Below the pieces are notes generated by a model. That model worked only from the letters and a program-made list of their open reading frames with translations. It was not told where the DNA came from and did not search any database. From an uncultured Alphaproteobacteria bacterium (lineage in GTDB: Bacteria > Pseudomonadota > Alphaproteobacteria > Bin95), in contig CALLKY010000006.1 of the NCBI GenBank assembly GCA_938083135.1, positions 1 through 35,037 of the forward strand: 35,037 nucleotides of DNA, in the 5' to 3' direction. The number at the start of each line of letters is the position of its first letter. Within the stretch, counting starts at the first letter, position 1. Positions 17,530-26,048 of the stretch are shown here, piece after piece. The position numbers were made by a program, and so were the translations under genes.

Positions 17530-18354
17530 CTATAGCGGCGGCGGCGCTTTGCGGGCTTCAAGCGCTGCCGCCAACACTTCCAATTCTTTGTGTAGTTCTG
17601 AGTTGTTACGAATCACTGTCTCAATAAATTCCTCCACGCATTTAGGATCATTACTGTGGTGGATTTTATAGTCCCGTATTTGCTCTTTCGTTGGCGGCTC
17701 GCCGATATGGCGTTTGGCGATTTCGATCATTTCATAAACTTCAGGCCAGCGCCCTGCATAGGCATGGGCGCACATCACCTGCGATTGGCCGCCCCGGCTA
17801 TAGCCGCAGTATTCATCCATCAGCGCGTTAACATCGGTCCGCATCCGCTCGCGCCAGGGAACAACATATTCGTCAAATTTCTCAAGCGAGAGCGCAGCGC
17901 AACCCTCCCAATCTTCCGCCGCACGCCATTTGCCGTAGTCCGTCGCAAATGGCGTTTTCTTGCTCGCAGGTTTACTAATGGGCTTTAGGCCAGGCCAGAT
18001 TAAGGTCCATGGGCGACTAAATTTCAGCTGACGTAGGATGAGATGTTCTTCATGCTGCTCATGCTTACGCCATGCGCTGAGCGAACACTCAGATACATGG
18101 CACGGGCGAGGGCTATCGCTGACATTGGAGCCTCTCTCTGGCAATCCATCCATAAAGGCGTCAAAGTCTTTGTCAAAAATCCCAAGATCTTGATCAAATT
18201 CCAGGCCGTTCGTTCGGAAGATGACATATTCAGCGAAGCGTTTGTCTTCCTTCAGCCACAACCGCCCGGACTTCCGGCGGAACCCAAGCTCCTGAATGCG
18301 CGCGCCGATGCCAGCATTAATCGCCCGCGTCGCAGGCTTTATCTCTCGCGCCAT
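17530..18354 (-). CDS. Protein of unknown function, possibly DUF4304-like
   Basis: A 274-residue soluble protein. The N-terminal 100 residues (IGARIQELGFRRKSGRLW, then LGIFDKDFDAFM) loosely recall DUF4304 proteins, which occur among immunity proteins of polymorphic toxins; the match is weak and by eye. The rest is helical and charged, with no catalytic motif. The start at 18354 has AAGGAG seven bases upstream, so it is an expressed gene. It converges on the modular nuclease gene with an eight-base gap. Immunity genes are more often co-directional with their toxin, so a toxin-immunity relation is only a hypothesis. Confidence 0.6.
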   Translation of the reverse strand: MAREIKPATRAINAGIGARIQELGFRRKSGRLWLKEDKRFAEYVIFRTNGLEFDQDLGIFDKDFDAFMDGLPERGSNVSDSPRPCHVSECSLSAWRKHEQHEEHLILRQLKFSRPWTLIWPGLKPISKPASKKTPFATDYGKWRAAEDWEGCAALSLEKFDEYVVPWRERMRTDVNALMDEYCGYSRGGQSQVMCAHAYAGRWPEVYEMIEIAKRHIGEPPTKEQIRDYKIHHSNDPKCVEEFIETVIRNNSELHKELEVLAAALEARKAPPPL

Positions 18355-18407
18355 GCCTGAACTCCTTACCTCTATGACTCGTCGGCAGGGCGGTCATAGC
18401 GACGGCG

Positions 18408-18436
18408 TGGCAAGCGTACGATGGTCCGGCTTGCCA
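18408..18436. repeat. Inverted repeat in the gap before the dehydrogenase gene
   Basis: TGGCAAGC at 18408-18415 is repeated in reverse complement at 18429-18436, with 13 bases between. The 255-base gap 18355-18609 also holds a smaller hairpin (GCTGAG/CTCAGC, 18445-18463). Either could be an operator or leader structure for the dehydrogenase-aldolase operon; there is no T-run, so it is not an obvious terminator. Nothing else is recognised in the gap. Confidence 0.4.
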
Positions 18437-18609
18437 GTCACCCCGCTGAGCGCCTCCCTCAGCAGCGCCGTCGGGAGAATATTGCTGCCGCTGCGCGAGA
18501 TTGCAATTTCCACCTCATGCAATGACCAGCCAAAGCCTAGCTGCCGCGTCTTGCGCCCTCACTCATTTCGTCTAACGTTCGCGCTTCAATCGATTGAGGG
18601 GAAATTTAC

Positions 18610-19581
18610 GTGGGCAAGAAGCGGATTATGGTGCAGATGCCGATTTCGGCGGGCATTCAGTCGGTGTTGGCAGGGCGGGATGATGTGGAGGCGGTGCGGT
18701 ATACCGAGCTTTCCGAAGACAACATCATGCAGCATGTCGGCGAATATGATGCAGCGATCATGGGGGTGGCCCCCTTCACTGAGCGTATCGCGGCGATGGC
18801 AGACAAGATGCAAATCGTCTCCCGCCACGGCGTTGGCTATGACGCCATTGATATTCCTGCATTGACCAAGCGCGGCATTCCGTTGACGGTTGTTGGCATC
18901 GCTAATTCCGTCACCGTGGCTGAACACGCGCTGTTTTTCATGTTGGCCCTGGCGAAACGCGCCGTGCAGTACGACCGGGAAGTCCGCAAGGGCAACTGGA
19001 ACATCCGCTTTGATGCGCCAGCCTATGATCTAGCCGGTAAGAAAGTGATGATCCTGGGCTACGGCCGCATTGGCCGCCGCCTTGTGCCAATGGTGAAGGC
19101 CATGGGCATGGATGTGCATGTGCATGACCCCTATGTGATCCAAGACGCGCTGGTGACAGCAGGTGTGACACCTGTCGAGGATTGGCGAGCAACCCTGCCG
19201 GAGATGGATTTCCTCTCCGTCAATTGCCCCAAGAACGAAGAAACCAACGGCATGGTCGGTGCAGCCGAACTCGCCTCCATGAAACCGACGGCCTATGTGG
19301 TCAACACTGCGCGCGGCAATATCGTTGACGAAAAAGCGCTATATACGGCGCTCAAAAACAACGTGATCGCCGGGGCCGGGATTGATCCGTTCGTGGTTGA
19401 GCCTGCCACGCCGGATGAGCCGCTGTTTCAGCTCGACAATATCCTCGTATCGCCGCATTCAGCCGGCGTTACTGAAGAAAGCATGTTCCGCATGGGTGCC
19501 GTTGCGGCCCAAAACGTGTTGGACTGCTTCGATGGAAAATTGAACCCAGATAACGTGATTAATAAGGAAGTCCTGAAATGA
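18610..19581 (+). CDS. D-isomer-specific 2-hydroxyacid dehydrogenase
   Basis: Interconverts a 2-oxoacid and a D-2-hydroxyacid with NAD(P). The 323-residue protein shows the nucleotide-binding loop GYGRIG at 150-155, an acidic D173 after the second strand (favouring NAD), and the catalytic triad R235 (NTARGNIVDE), E264 (IDPFVVEP) and H283 (SPHSAG). It resembles the phosphoglycerate/hydroxypyruvate dehydrogenase branch without an ACT domain. The start is GTG at 18610, with GAGGGG eight bases upstream; an in-frame ATG at 18628 would cut into the first strand. The stop overlaps the aldolase start as ATGA, so the two are translationally coupled and probably act on the same sugar-acid or hydroxyacid. 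Confidence 0.9.
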   Translation: MGKKRIMVQMPISAGIQSVLAGRDDVEAVRYTELSEDNIMQHVGEYDAAIMGVAPFTERIAAMADKMQIVSRHGVGYDAIDIPALTKRGIPLTVVGIANSVTVAEHALFFMLALAKRAVQYDREVRKGNWNIRFDAPAYDLAGKKVMILGYGRIGRRLVPMVKAMGMDVHVHDPYVIQDALVTAGVTPVEDWRATLPEMDFLSVNCPKNEETNGMVGAAELASMKPTAYVVNTARGNIVDEKALYTALKNNVIAGAGIDPFVVEPATPDEPLFQLDNILVSPHSAGVTEESMFRMGAVAAQNVLDCFDGKLNPDNVINKEVLK

Positions 19582-20372
19582 GAGCCAATATTGTAAAGCA
19601 GCGCTGGCAAGCTGGCGAAGCCTGTGTGAACGGCTGGTGCGCCATTCCAAACAGCTTTGCTGCCGAACTCATGGCCCATTCCGGTTGGGACAGCATCACC
19701 ATCGACCTGCAGCACGGCATGGCTGACTACCAGACCGCTGTCACCATGCTGCAAGCCATCTCGACAACAGATGTGCCGCCATTGGCCCGCGTCCCCTGGC
19801 TGGAGCCGGGCATCATCCAGCGGATGCTGGACGCGGGGTCCATGGGCATTATCTGCCCGATGATCAATTCGGCTGAGGAAGCTGAAAAATTCGTTGGTGC
19901 CTGCAAATACACCCCACTTGGCTATCGCTCCAGCGGCCCTGTGCGCGCGGCGATCTATGCCGGTGCGGACTATATCGCCAACGCCAATGAGGAAATCTTG
20001 GCCATCGCCATGATCGAAACCATGGAAGCGATTGAAAACCTGGACGCCATCCTTTCCACCCCAGGCTTGGACGGCGTGTATATCGGCCCGACCGATCTGG
20101 CGCTGACCATGGGCAAACCGCCTGTACTAGACCCGACGGATGCTGAAGTGGTCGCCAATATTGAAAAGATCATTGATGCTGCGAACGCCAAAGGCTTGGG
20201 CGCTGGCATCCATTGTGGCTCCCCAGAATACGCCGCGAAGATGATTGCACGCGGCGCTAAATTGGTCACAATTGGTTCTGACGGGCGGCTGCTACAATCC
20301 GCTGCTCAGGCCGCTGTTGCCAAGTGTAAAGGCGAGGCGCCGGCTAAAGCTGGGGGCGGAAGTGCCTACTAA
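19578..20372 (+). CDS. HpcH/HpaI-family class II aldolase
   Basis: Metal-dependent aldolase producing or cleaving a 4-hydroxy-2-oxoacid, usually with release of pyruvate. The 264-residue product shows TIDLQHG at 42-48 (catalytic His; the usual EHG is QHG here), LARVPW with the substrate-binding arginine, YRSSGPVRA, the metal glutamate in IAMIETMEAIENLD, and the metal aspartate in VYIGPTDLALTMG. The C-terminus ends in an alanine/glycine-rich tail. It is coupled by a four-base overlap to the dehydrogenase: together they would link pyruvate-type aldol cleavage to reduction or oxidation of a 2-hydroxyacid. The exact substrate is unknown. Confidence 0.9.
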   Translation: MRANIVKQRWQAGEACVNGWCAIPNSFAAELMAHSGWDSITIDLQHGMADYQTAVTMLQAISTTDVPPLARVPWLEPGIIQRMLDAGSMGIICPMINSAEEAEKFVGACKYTPLGYRSSGPVRAAIYAGADYIANANEEILAIAMIETMEAIENLDAILSTPGLDGVYIGPTDLALTMGKPPVLDPTDAEVVANIEKIIDAANAKGLGAGIHCGSPEYAAKMIARGAKLVTIGSDGRLLQSAAQAAVAKCKGEAPAKAGGGSAY

Positions 20373-20387
20373 AATGCACAAATAGGC

Positions 20388-20432
20388 GGAAATTTTCCCA
20401 GAAAAGTAGGTGTGACAGGAATACTTGTCACA
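20388..20432. repeat. Two inverted repeats downstream of the aldolase gene
   Basis: GGAAATTTTCC (20388-20398) is a short odd palindrome, and TGTGACA at 20411-20417 is repeated in reverse complement at 20426-20432 with eight bases between. The second could form a weak hairpin at the end of the dehydrogenase-aldolase transcript or be an operator for the cold-shock gene; there is no T-run. The spacing does not fit a CRP site (TGTGA-N6-TCACA). Confidence 0.4.
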
Positions 20433-20633
20433 TCTGCGGGATTATGTTTGCGATTCTACACTTTTTTGTCGCAGGACTTGCTATCGCGCTTCCAAGAGCC
20501 GATATGTGGAATGCTATCGCTCGCCTAGAGAACTACGGACCGCCCTTTCGACGGCCCTCTGGTCTTTCTATTCTGACCGACACGCCAAGGCTCCGGCATA
20601 CTGCGCAGGGCCCGAACAGAAGGAAACACGGAC
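20433..20633 (+). promoter_or_regulatory. Promoter region and probable long 5' leader of the cold-shock gene
   Basis: About 200 bases without a gene precede the cold-shock coding sequence. Long structured leaders are usual for cspA-type messages, where they control stability and translation at low temperature. Segments able to pair are visible around 20536-20565 (GACC...GGTC), but no -35/-10 pair is convincing. The ribosome binding site AAGGAAA lies about eleven bases before the ATG. Confidence 0.35.
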
Positions 20634-20840
20634 ATGTCTACAGGCACCGTGAAATGGTTCAACGCAACTAAAGGCTTCGGCTTCATCGAGCCTGATGAAG
20701 GCGGCAAAGACGTATTCTTGCATATCTCCGCAGTGGAGCGTGCAGGCGTCCAAAGCCCGAACGAAGGCCAGAAGATCCAGTACGATATGGAAACCGGTCG
20801 TGACGGTCGTACGTCCGCTGGCAACATCAGCTACGTCTAA
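20634..20840 (+). CDS. CspA-family cold-shock protein
   Basis: A 68-residue single cold-shock domain (OB fold) that binds single-stranded RNA and DNA and melts secondary structure. RNP1 is KGFGFI at 13-18 and RNP2 is VFLHI at 27-31; the opening TGTVKWFNATKGFGFIEPD is canonical and the length is that of the family. It stands alone, with a long leader upstream and a strong bidirectional terminator downstream, so it is a single-gene transcript. Confidence 0.96.
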   Translation: MSTGTVKWFNATKGFGFIEPDEGGKDVFLHISAVERAGVQSPNEGQKIQYDMETGRDGRTSAGNISYV

Positions 20841-20885
20841 TCGTGCTGACGCTCTGAATGGTGCTTTTGGCGCCTGACGGATAAG

Positions 20886-20926
20886 AAAACCCCCGCCTGG
20901 CGCTTTGAGCGCCGGCGGGGGTTTTT
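20886..20926 (+). terminator. Rho-independent terminator (bidirectional)
   Basis: AAAACCCCCGCC pairs with GGCGGGGGTTTT around an inner GGCGCT/AGCGCC stem and a TTG loop, followed by a T-run. The A-run on the other side makes it usable in both directions, which suits its place between the convergent cold-shock and hydrolase genes. Confidence 0.93.
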
Positions 20927-20947
20927 GTTATTGACGTCTAAAAACTT

Positions 20948-21841
20948 TCAGACAAGCGCCAGAACCGCATCCGCAAATGCTTCTGGCGCTTCCGCCGGTG
21001 GGTTGTGGCCGGTATGAGGCAGCAATCGCCGTTCATATGGGCCGCTGAAACGCTTTGCTGCGTAATCTGTTTCTTGCGGAGAGCCAGCGACACCGTCCGC
21101 CAAACCTTCCAGGTTAATCGTAGGCACCGTAATGATTGGCTGCTTTGCCAACTCGGCTTCAATATCTGCATAGGCAGGATCGCCAACAACATAATCGAAC
21201 CGGACCCGATATGAATGGATCACCACGTCAACAAAGTCCGGGTTGTCAAAAGCGGGTGCCGATTTTTCAAATGTCGCCTCATCGAAAGTCCATTCCGGCG
21301 ACCATAGCCGCCATAACTGCCTGGCAAACGCTTGGCGATGAGCGGCCAGCCCAGCCCGACCACGCTCCGTATGGAAGTAATATTGATACCAGTAGCGGTG
21401 CTCAGCTTCCGGTGAGGCTGGCTTAACCGATGCTGCGATATTCTGGATGTTGTATCCGCCGCCGGTCACCAGCCCCCGTGCCCGCTCGGGCCAAAGCGCT
21501 GCGACGATGCAAGCACCGCGGCCGCCCCAATCAAAGCCGCCAAGAACTGCACTTTCAATCTGCACTGCGTCCATGAAGCCGACCAAATCAGCACCGAAAG
21601 CGCCCTGCTGGCCAGATCGCATTGTGTTGGCATTGAGAAACCGCGTCGGTCCGTAACCGCGCATGAACGGTGCCAGGGTGCGTACACCCTTCGCGGCCAG
21701 CAGCGTCGCCACTTCATCAAAGCAGTGGATGTCGTAGGGGAAGCCATGCATGAGAATCGCAAGCGGGCCATCGGCCGGTCCAGCTTCCGCATAGGCGATT
21801 TCAAGCCGGTCCGTCTGAATAGTTTTCAGCGTGGCAGTCAT
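20948..21841 (-). CDS. Alpha/beta hydrolase, epoxide hydrolase/dehalogenase type
   Basis: A 297-residue alpha/beta hydrolase. Seen are the oxyanion motif MHGFPYD at 31-37, the nucleophile elbow GGFDWGG with Asp104 (an aspartate nucleophile, as in epoxide hydrolases and haloalkane dehalogenases rather than the serine of esterases), and the catalytic histidine H279 in TGHNPP. The W next to the nucleophile is typical of this branch. Epoxide hydrolase is the more likely activity but dehalogenase cannot be excluded. The start overlaps the stop of the upstream HerA-like gene as ATGA, so the two are coupled. Confidence 0.9.
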   Translation of the reverse strand: MTATLKTIQTDRLEIAYAEAGPADGPLAILMHGFPYDIHCFDEVATLLAAKGVRTLAPFMRGYGPTRFLNANTMRSGQQGAFGADLVGFMDAVQIESAVLGGFDWGGRGACIVAALWPERARGLVTGGGYNIQNIAASVKPASPEAEHRYWYQYYFHTERGRAGLAAHRQAFARQLWRLWSPEWTFDEATFEKSAPAFDNPDFVDVVIHSYRVRFDYVVGDPAYADIEAELAKQPIITVPTINLEGLADGVAGSPQETDYAAKRFSGPYERRLLPHTGHNPPAEAPEAFADAVLALV

Positions 21842-23364
21842 CGGCGCAACATCCCCAGCAGCCCGCGCACCAACTCGCGGCCAAGACTGCGGGCGACAGA
21901 CCGCGCGGCGGATTTGGCAGCCGTTTCGATGACGGAATCGCTCCGGCTAGACCGTTTCCGCCCCCGATTGGCAGCACGTTCAGCCTTCTCCCGCTCTTTG
22001 GCTTCTAGCGCTTTGCGGCGCGCCTCTGCCTCAGCCTTCTCGGCAGCTTCAGCCGCTGCAGCGGCTTTGTCCGCACGTGCCTGCAGGATTTCAAAGGCAC
22101 TCTCCCTGTCCACCTCTTTCTCGTAGCGCCCCGCGACCGGGCTCGCGTCCATCACCGTCTTGCGCTCACTTTCCGTCGCCGGGCCTAGTCGGGATGTCGG
22201 CGGGCGGATCAGCGTGCGCTCGACAATGCCGGGCCTGCCTTTCGCATCCAGGAATGACGTCAACGCCTCACCAACGCCAAGCTCTTTGATCACGTCAGCT
22301 GCGTCAAAGTTCGGGTTCTGGCGGAAAGTGTTCGCTGCCGCTTTCACTGCCCGCTCATCGCGCGGCGTGAATGCCCGCAATGCATGCTGCACCCGGTTAC
22401 CAAGCTGCCCCAGTACATCATCCGGCACATCAGACGGGCTTTGCGTCACGAAATAAACACCGACACCCTTAGACCGGATCAGCCGAACTACTTGTTCAAT
22501 CTTATCGACAAGGGCTTTCGGTGCATCTTCGAACAGCAAATGCGCTTCATCGAAGAAGAAAACCAGCTCCGGCTGGTCTGGATCGCCGATTTCCGGTAAT
22601 TCCTCAAACAGTTCCGCCAACAGCCAGAGCAAGAACGTGGCGTAGAGCTTTGGCGATTGCATTAACTCATTGGCCGCAAGGACATTAACGACACCGCGCC
22701 CGTTCCGGTCCGTTCGCATCAGGTCCATCAGGTCAAGTGCAGGCTCGCCAAAGAACTTCTCACCATCCTGACGCTGCAATTCCAGCAACCGCCGCTGAAT
22801 GGCACCGACAGATGCGGTCGATATATTGCCATATGCGGCACCGATTTCTTTCCGTCGTTCGGCAAGGTCAATCAGGAGTGCGCGAAGGTCTTTCAAGTCA
22901 AGCAGCAGCATGCCCTCGTCATCTGCCACCTGAAAAGCAATGGTGAGCACGCCCTCTTGGGTATCATTCAGGCCAAGGATGCGGGCCAGCAGGAGCGGCC
23001 CCATTTCAGAAATCGTTGTGCGGATGGGATGGCCCTGGCGGCCAAACAGGTCCCAGAAAATGACCGGCGGCGCTTCGTACTCATAGTCCTCAAGCCCGAT
23101 CAGGCCAGCGCGTTTCGCCAGAAAATCTTTTGGCTCGCCAGGTTGGCTAAGGCCGGAAAGGTCGCCTTTCACATCAGCCAGAAAAACCGGTGTCCCAGCG
23201 CGGCTGAAAGCCTCTGCCAAATTCTGAAGGGTGACCGTTTTACCGGTGCCGGTGGCACCAGCGATGAGGCCATGACGGTTGGCGCGTTTCAGCGTCAGGA
23301 ATTGCGGGCCAGCACCGCCATCATTCGCGCCAATGAAAATGCCGTCCTGCGTATCTTTCGCCAT
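21838..23364 (-). CDS. HerA-like DUF853 ATPase (YjgR family)
   Basis: A 508-residue P-loop ATPase of the HerA/FtsK group. Walker A is GATGTGKT at 36-43 and Walker [10 protein letters not shown] at 268-276; [11 protein letters not shown] (63-73) and [32 protein letters not shown] are family signatures. The C-terminal 110 residues contain an Ala/Glu/Lys-rich probable coiled coil (about 420-465) and a basic [11 protein letters not shown] segment. The physiological role of this family is poorly defined; a DNA or protein translocation role is inferred from HerA. It is coupled to the hydrolase downstream and follows the PAS gene. Confidence 0.92.
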   Translation of the reverse strand: MAKDTQDGIFIGANDGGAGPQFLTLKRANRHGLIAGATGTGKTVTLQNLAEAFSRAGTPVFLADVKGDLSGLSQPGEPKDFLAKRAGLIGLEDYEYEAPPVIFWDLFGRQGHPIRTTISEMGPLLLARILGLNDTQEGVLTIAFQVADDEGMLLLDLKDLRALLIDLAERRKEIGAAYGNISTASVGAIQRRLLELQRQDGEKFFGEPALDLMDLMRTDRNGRGVVNVLAANELMQSPKLYATFLLWLLAELFEELPEIGDPDQPELVFFFDEAHLLFEDAPKALVDKIEQVVRLIRSKGVGVYFVTQSPSDVPDDVLGQLGNRVQHALRAFTPRDERAVKAAANTFRQNPNFDAADVIKELGVGEALTSFLDAKGRPGIVERTLIRPPTSRLGPATESERKTVMDASPVAGRYEKEVDRESAFEILQARADKAAAAAEAAEKAEAEARRKALEAKEREKAERAANRGRKRSSRSDSVIETAAKSAARSVARSLGRELVRGLLGMLRR

Positions 23365-23372
23365 GACCTATT

Positions 23373-23400
23373 ACCTGCTCCGCCTCACAATACAGCAGGT
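23373..23400 (-). repeat. Inverted repeat covering the ribosome-binding region of the HerA-like gene
   Basis: ACCTGCT at 23373-23379 and AGCAGGT at 23394-23400 are reverse complements 14 bases apart, starting nine bases before the start codon. The arm nearer the start contains the purine-rich AGCAGG that would serve as ribosome binding site, so a folded message could hide it. Confidence 0.35.
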
Positions 23401-23449
23401 CATAGCGAATCCTGCGTCAGGCGGGAAGGTATCTCGCATAATCAGCGGG

Positions 23450-23917
23450 CTATTCGGCAGCTTTTGCGCCAAGTACATCTTCCGTTACGGCACAGAGTAG
23501 GAAATCCGCTTCATTCTCATCTGCGGTACGAGCGACTGGCAGGAACACAATTTTGAGCGAGCAATCGGACCAGTTGTTTGGTGTGAAGTCCGCCATGTGC
23601 GGTGCTTTGAATGTGCGGGCGATGTCGAGTCCGTTCCGCCATGGATCAATGTGTGCGTCATTCTTGAATTCAGATAGTCGGCGGCCGATCAGGTCCGCGC
23701 CGAGCAAAGATGCGGCGGACTCACCGGCGATGCGATGCAGATAGTCGCGGCCCCCATCTAGCACCTCGACGAGTACGAGGTTGGCCAATAGGTCAGCCAG
23801 TTCGACCGGATCGATTGAGCGACGCGTTGGCAGTTTGCGCCCGTCGCGCTGGCTACTCCAGTATTCGACCGTTCGTTGAATGATGTCCGGACGCATTGTG
23901 TCCACCCGTTGCTGCAT
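23450..23917 (-). CDS. PAS_5-type PAS domain protein
   Basis: A 155-residue protein that is essentially one PAS domain of the PAS_5 type widespread in Rhodospirillales and related alphaproteobacteria: WSSQRDGRKLPTRRSIDPVEL at the N-terminus, then LVEVLDGGRDYLHRIAGESA and LLGADLIGRRLSEF. No output domain is attached, so it may act through protein contact. The signal sensed is unknown. The start could also be the ATG at 23896, which has a better GGGTGG upstream. It lies downstream of the glnA terminator on the same strand, 85 bases before the HerA-like gene. Confidence 0.8.
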   Translation of the reverse strand: MQQRVDTMRPDIIQRTVEYWSSQRDGRKLPTRRSIDPVELADLLANLVLVEVLDGGRDYLHRIAGESAASLLGADLIGRRLSEFKNDAHIDPWRNGLDIARTFKAPHMADFTPNNWSDCSLKIVFLPVARTADENEADFLLCAVTEDVLGAKAAE

Positions 23918-23990
23918 TTGAGCAACTTACAGGGCCATCCTGGCGTCCGGCAGGTTCGCATTTGGCGTAAATCCAATGTAAACAAAATGT

Positions 23991-24028
23991 AAAGCGCGGC
24001 TGAACCCTTACTGAGTTCAGCCGCGCAA
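23991..24028 (-). terminator. Rho-independent terminator of glnA
   Basis: A perfect 12-base GC-rich stem (GCGCGGCTGAAC at 23994-24005 pairing with 24015-24026) with a nine-base loop; on the minus strand it is followed by TTTACATTTTG. It lies 33 bases after the glnA stop, and so separates the glnBA transcript from the PAS gene. Confidence 0.88.
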
Positions 24029-24059
24029 AACCTACGCCATACAGCGTATGTTAGACCTC

Positions 24060-25481
24060 TTAGACGCTATAGTACATCTGGAATTCAATCGGATGCGGCG
24101 CCTGTTCAAACGCATGCACATCGCGCCATTTGAGTTCCATATAGCCTTCGATCATGTCCTTCGTGAAGACATCGCCTTGCATCAGGAAGTCCATGTCTGC
24201 ACCGAGGGAGTCCAGCGCTTCACGCAGTGAACCGCATACTGTCGGAACACCCTGGAGTTCTTCCGGGGGCAGATCGTAAAGGTTCTTATCCATCGGGTCG
24301 CCCGGGTGGATCTTATTCCGAATGCCGTCAAGCCCAGCCATTAGCATTGCAGAGAACGCCAGGTATGGGTTGGCGGAGGGGTCCGGGAAGCGCACTTCCA
24401 CGCGCTTGCCCTTAGGGTTCGTCACATACGGAATACGGCAGGAGGCTGAGCGATTGCGGGACGAATACGCCAAAAGCACAGGCGCTTCAAACCCTGGAAC
24501 CAAACGCTTGTAGCTGTTGGTCGAGGGGTTCGTGAACGCATTCAGCGCCTTCGCATGTTTGATGATACCGCCGATATAGAACAAGCAGTTCTCAGACAGG
24601 TCAGCATAACCATTGCCGGCGAACGTTGGCTTGCCGTCTTTCCAGATGGACTGGTGAACATGCATACCAGACCCATTGTCGCCAGCGATCGGCTTCGGCA
24701 TGAACGTTGCAGATTTACCGTAAGAGTGCGCAACCTGCTGCACCACATATTTGTACGTCTGCAGATCATCAGCAGCGCGGAGCAATGTGTTGAATTTCAC
24801 ACCAAGCTCATGCTGGGATGGCGCGACTTCGTGGTGATGCTTTTCAACATCAATGCCCATCTGCGCCATGATCGTGACCATTTCGGCGCGGATGTCGCTT
24901 GCCGGATCAACAGGCTGCACTGGCACATAGCCGCCTTTGGGGCCTGGGCGATGGCCAGGGTTACCGTCTTCATACTCACGGTTGGAGTTATAAGGGCCTT
25001 CAGCGCTGTCCAGCTTGTAGGAGGCCGTGTGGCCCTGAACTTCAAAGCGCACATCGTCGAACATGAAGAATTCGGCCTCAGGGCCCATGAATACGGTGTC
25101 GCCAACGCCTGACGTCTCGACATAGGCCATTGCTTTGCGCGCGATGCCGCGCGGGTCACGGTCATAGGACTGGCCGGTGGATGGCTCAAGGATGTCGCAT
25201 ACGACAATCATCGTCGGCTCGGCCGCAAACGGGTCCAGCACAGCAGTCGTCACATCAGGGGACATGATCATGTCGGACTGGGAAATATCCTTCCAGCCTT
25301 CGATGGAGGAGCCATCGAACATCACGCCGTCTGTCAGCAGATCATCATCAACCGTGGTGTGATACTGGGTAATGTGATGGGCTTTGCCCTTTGGATCGGT
25401 GAAGCGGAAATCCACATGACGTACATCATGCTCTTTCATCGCGGCGATGAGTTCATCTGCCGATTTACATTCGAGTTTCAT
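24060..25481 (-). CDS. glnA: Glutamine synthetase type I
   Basis: Makes glutamine from glutamate, ammonia and ATP; a cytoplasmic dodecamer and the main ammonia-assimilating enzyme. The 473-residue product is of the normal length. Signatures: [11 protein letters not shown] near residue 55, [12 protein letters not shown] (metal glutamates), [16 protein letters not shown] (ATP-binding), and NRSASCRIP. Tyr402 in [11 protein letters not shown] is the adenylylation site of the bacterial GSI-beta type, so activity should be controlled by GlnE. The ribosome binding site AAGGAG lies nine bases before the start. It follows glnB by 44 bases without an evident separate promoter. Confidence 0.97.
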   Translation of the reverse strand: MKLECKSADELIAAMKEHDVRHVDFRFTDPKGKAHHITQYHTTVDDDLLTDGVMFDGSSIEGWKDISQSDMIMSPDVTTAVLDPFAAEPTMIVVCDILEPSTGQSYDRDPRGIARKAMAYVETSGVGDTVFMGPEAEFFMFDDVRFEVQGHTASYKLDSAEGPYNSNREYEDGNPGHRPGPKGGYVPVQPVDPASDIRAEMVTIMAQMGIDVEKHHHEVAPSQHELGVKFNTLLRAADDLQTYKYVVQQVAHSYGKSATFMPKPIAGDNGSGMHVHQSIWKDGKPTFAGNGYADLSENCLFYIGGIIKHAKALNAFTNPSTNSYKRLVPGFEAPVLLAYSSRNRSASCRIPYVTNPKGKRVEVRFPDPSANPYLAFSAMLMAGLDGIRNKIHPGDPMDKNLYDLPPEELQGVPTVCGSLREALDSLGADMDFLMQGDVFTKDMIEGYMELKWRDVHAFEQAPHPIEFQMYYSV

Positions 25482-25525
25482 AGGGTCAGCTCCTTATGTG
25501 CCGTGTTCTGTTCGTTCGTGTTTTT

Positions 25526-25924
<399 letters not shown>

Positions 25925-25928
25925 TTAT

Positions 25929-25944
25929 TGCAAGGCTTATGCCA
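25929..25944 (-). promoter_or_regulatory. Sigma-54 promoter of glnBA
   Basis: On the minus strand the sequence TGGCATAAGCCTTGCA matches the -24/-12 consensus (TGGCA-N6-TTGCW) with exact spacing. The predicted transcript start is near 25918, leaving a leader of about 54 bases before glnB. This fits nitrogen-controlled transcription by RpoN and NtrC. Confidence 0.82.
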
Positions 25945-25995
25945 TGCCGTCTAAGCCTTGGCGAGCCTTGTATTCTCAGTCATTTCGGGCGCAGG

Positions 25996-26012
25996 TGCCG
26001 CAAAACACGGCA
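25996..26012. promoter_or_regulatory. NtrC-like enhancer site upstream of glnB
   Basis: TGCCGCAAAACACGGCA is a 17-base palindrome of the form TGC-N11-GCA, like the NtrC consensus TGCACCAAAATGGTGCA. Its centre is about 87 bases upstream of the predicted sigma-54 start, a usual distance for an NtrC enhancer. Only one clear copy is seen. Confidence 0.6.
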
Positions 26013-26048
26013 CTACGTATGTCTAATATTTAGGTAATTGCCCGCATA

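Noticed and set aside
20411-20432. CRP/FNR-type site suggested by TGTGACA...TGTCACA
   Set aside because: The half-sites TGTGA and TCACA are 12 bases apart instead of the six needed for CRP.
21838-23364. HerA-NurA type defence or repair system
   Set aside because: The ATPase belongs to the DUF853 branch and its coupled neighbour is a hydrolase, not a nuclease (NurA, SIR2 or DUF4297).
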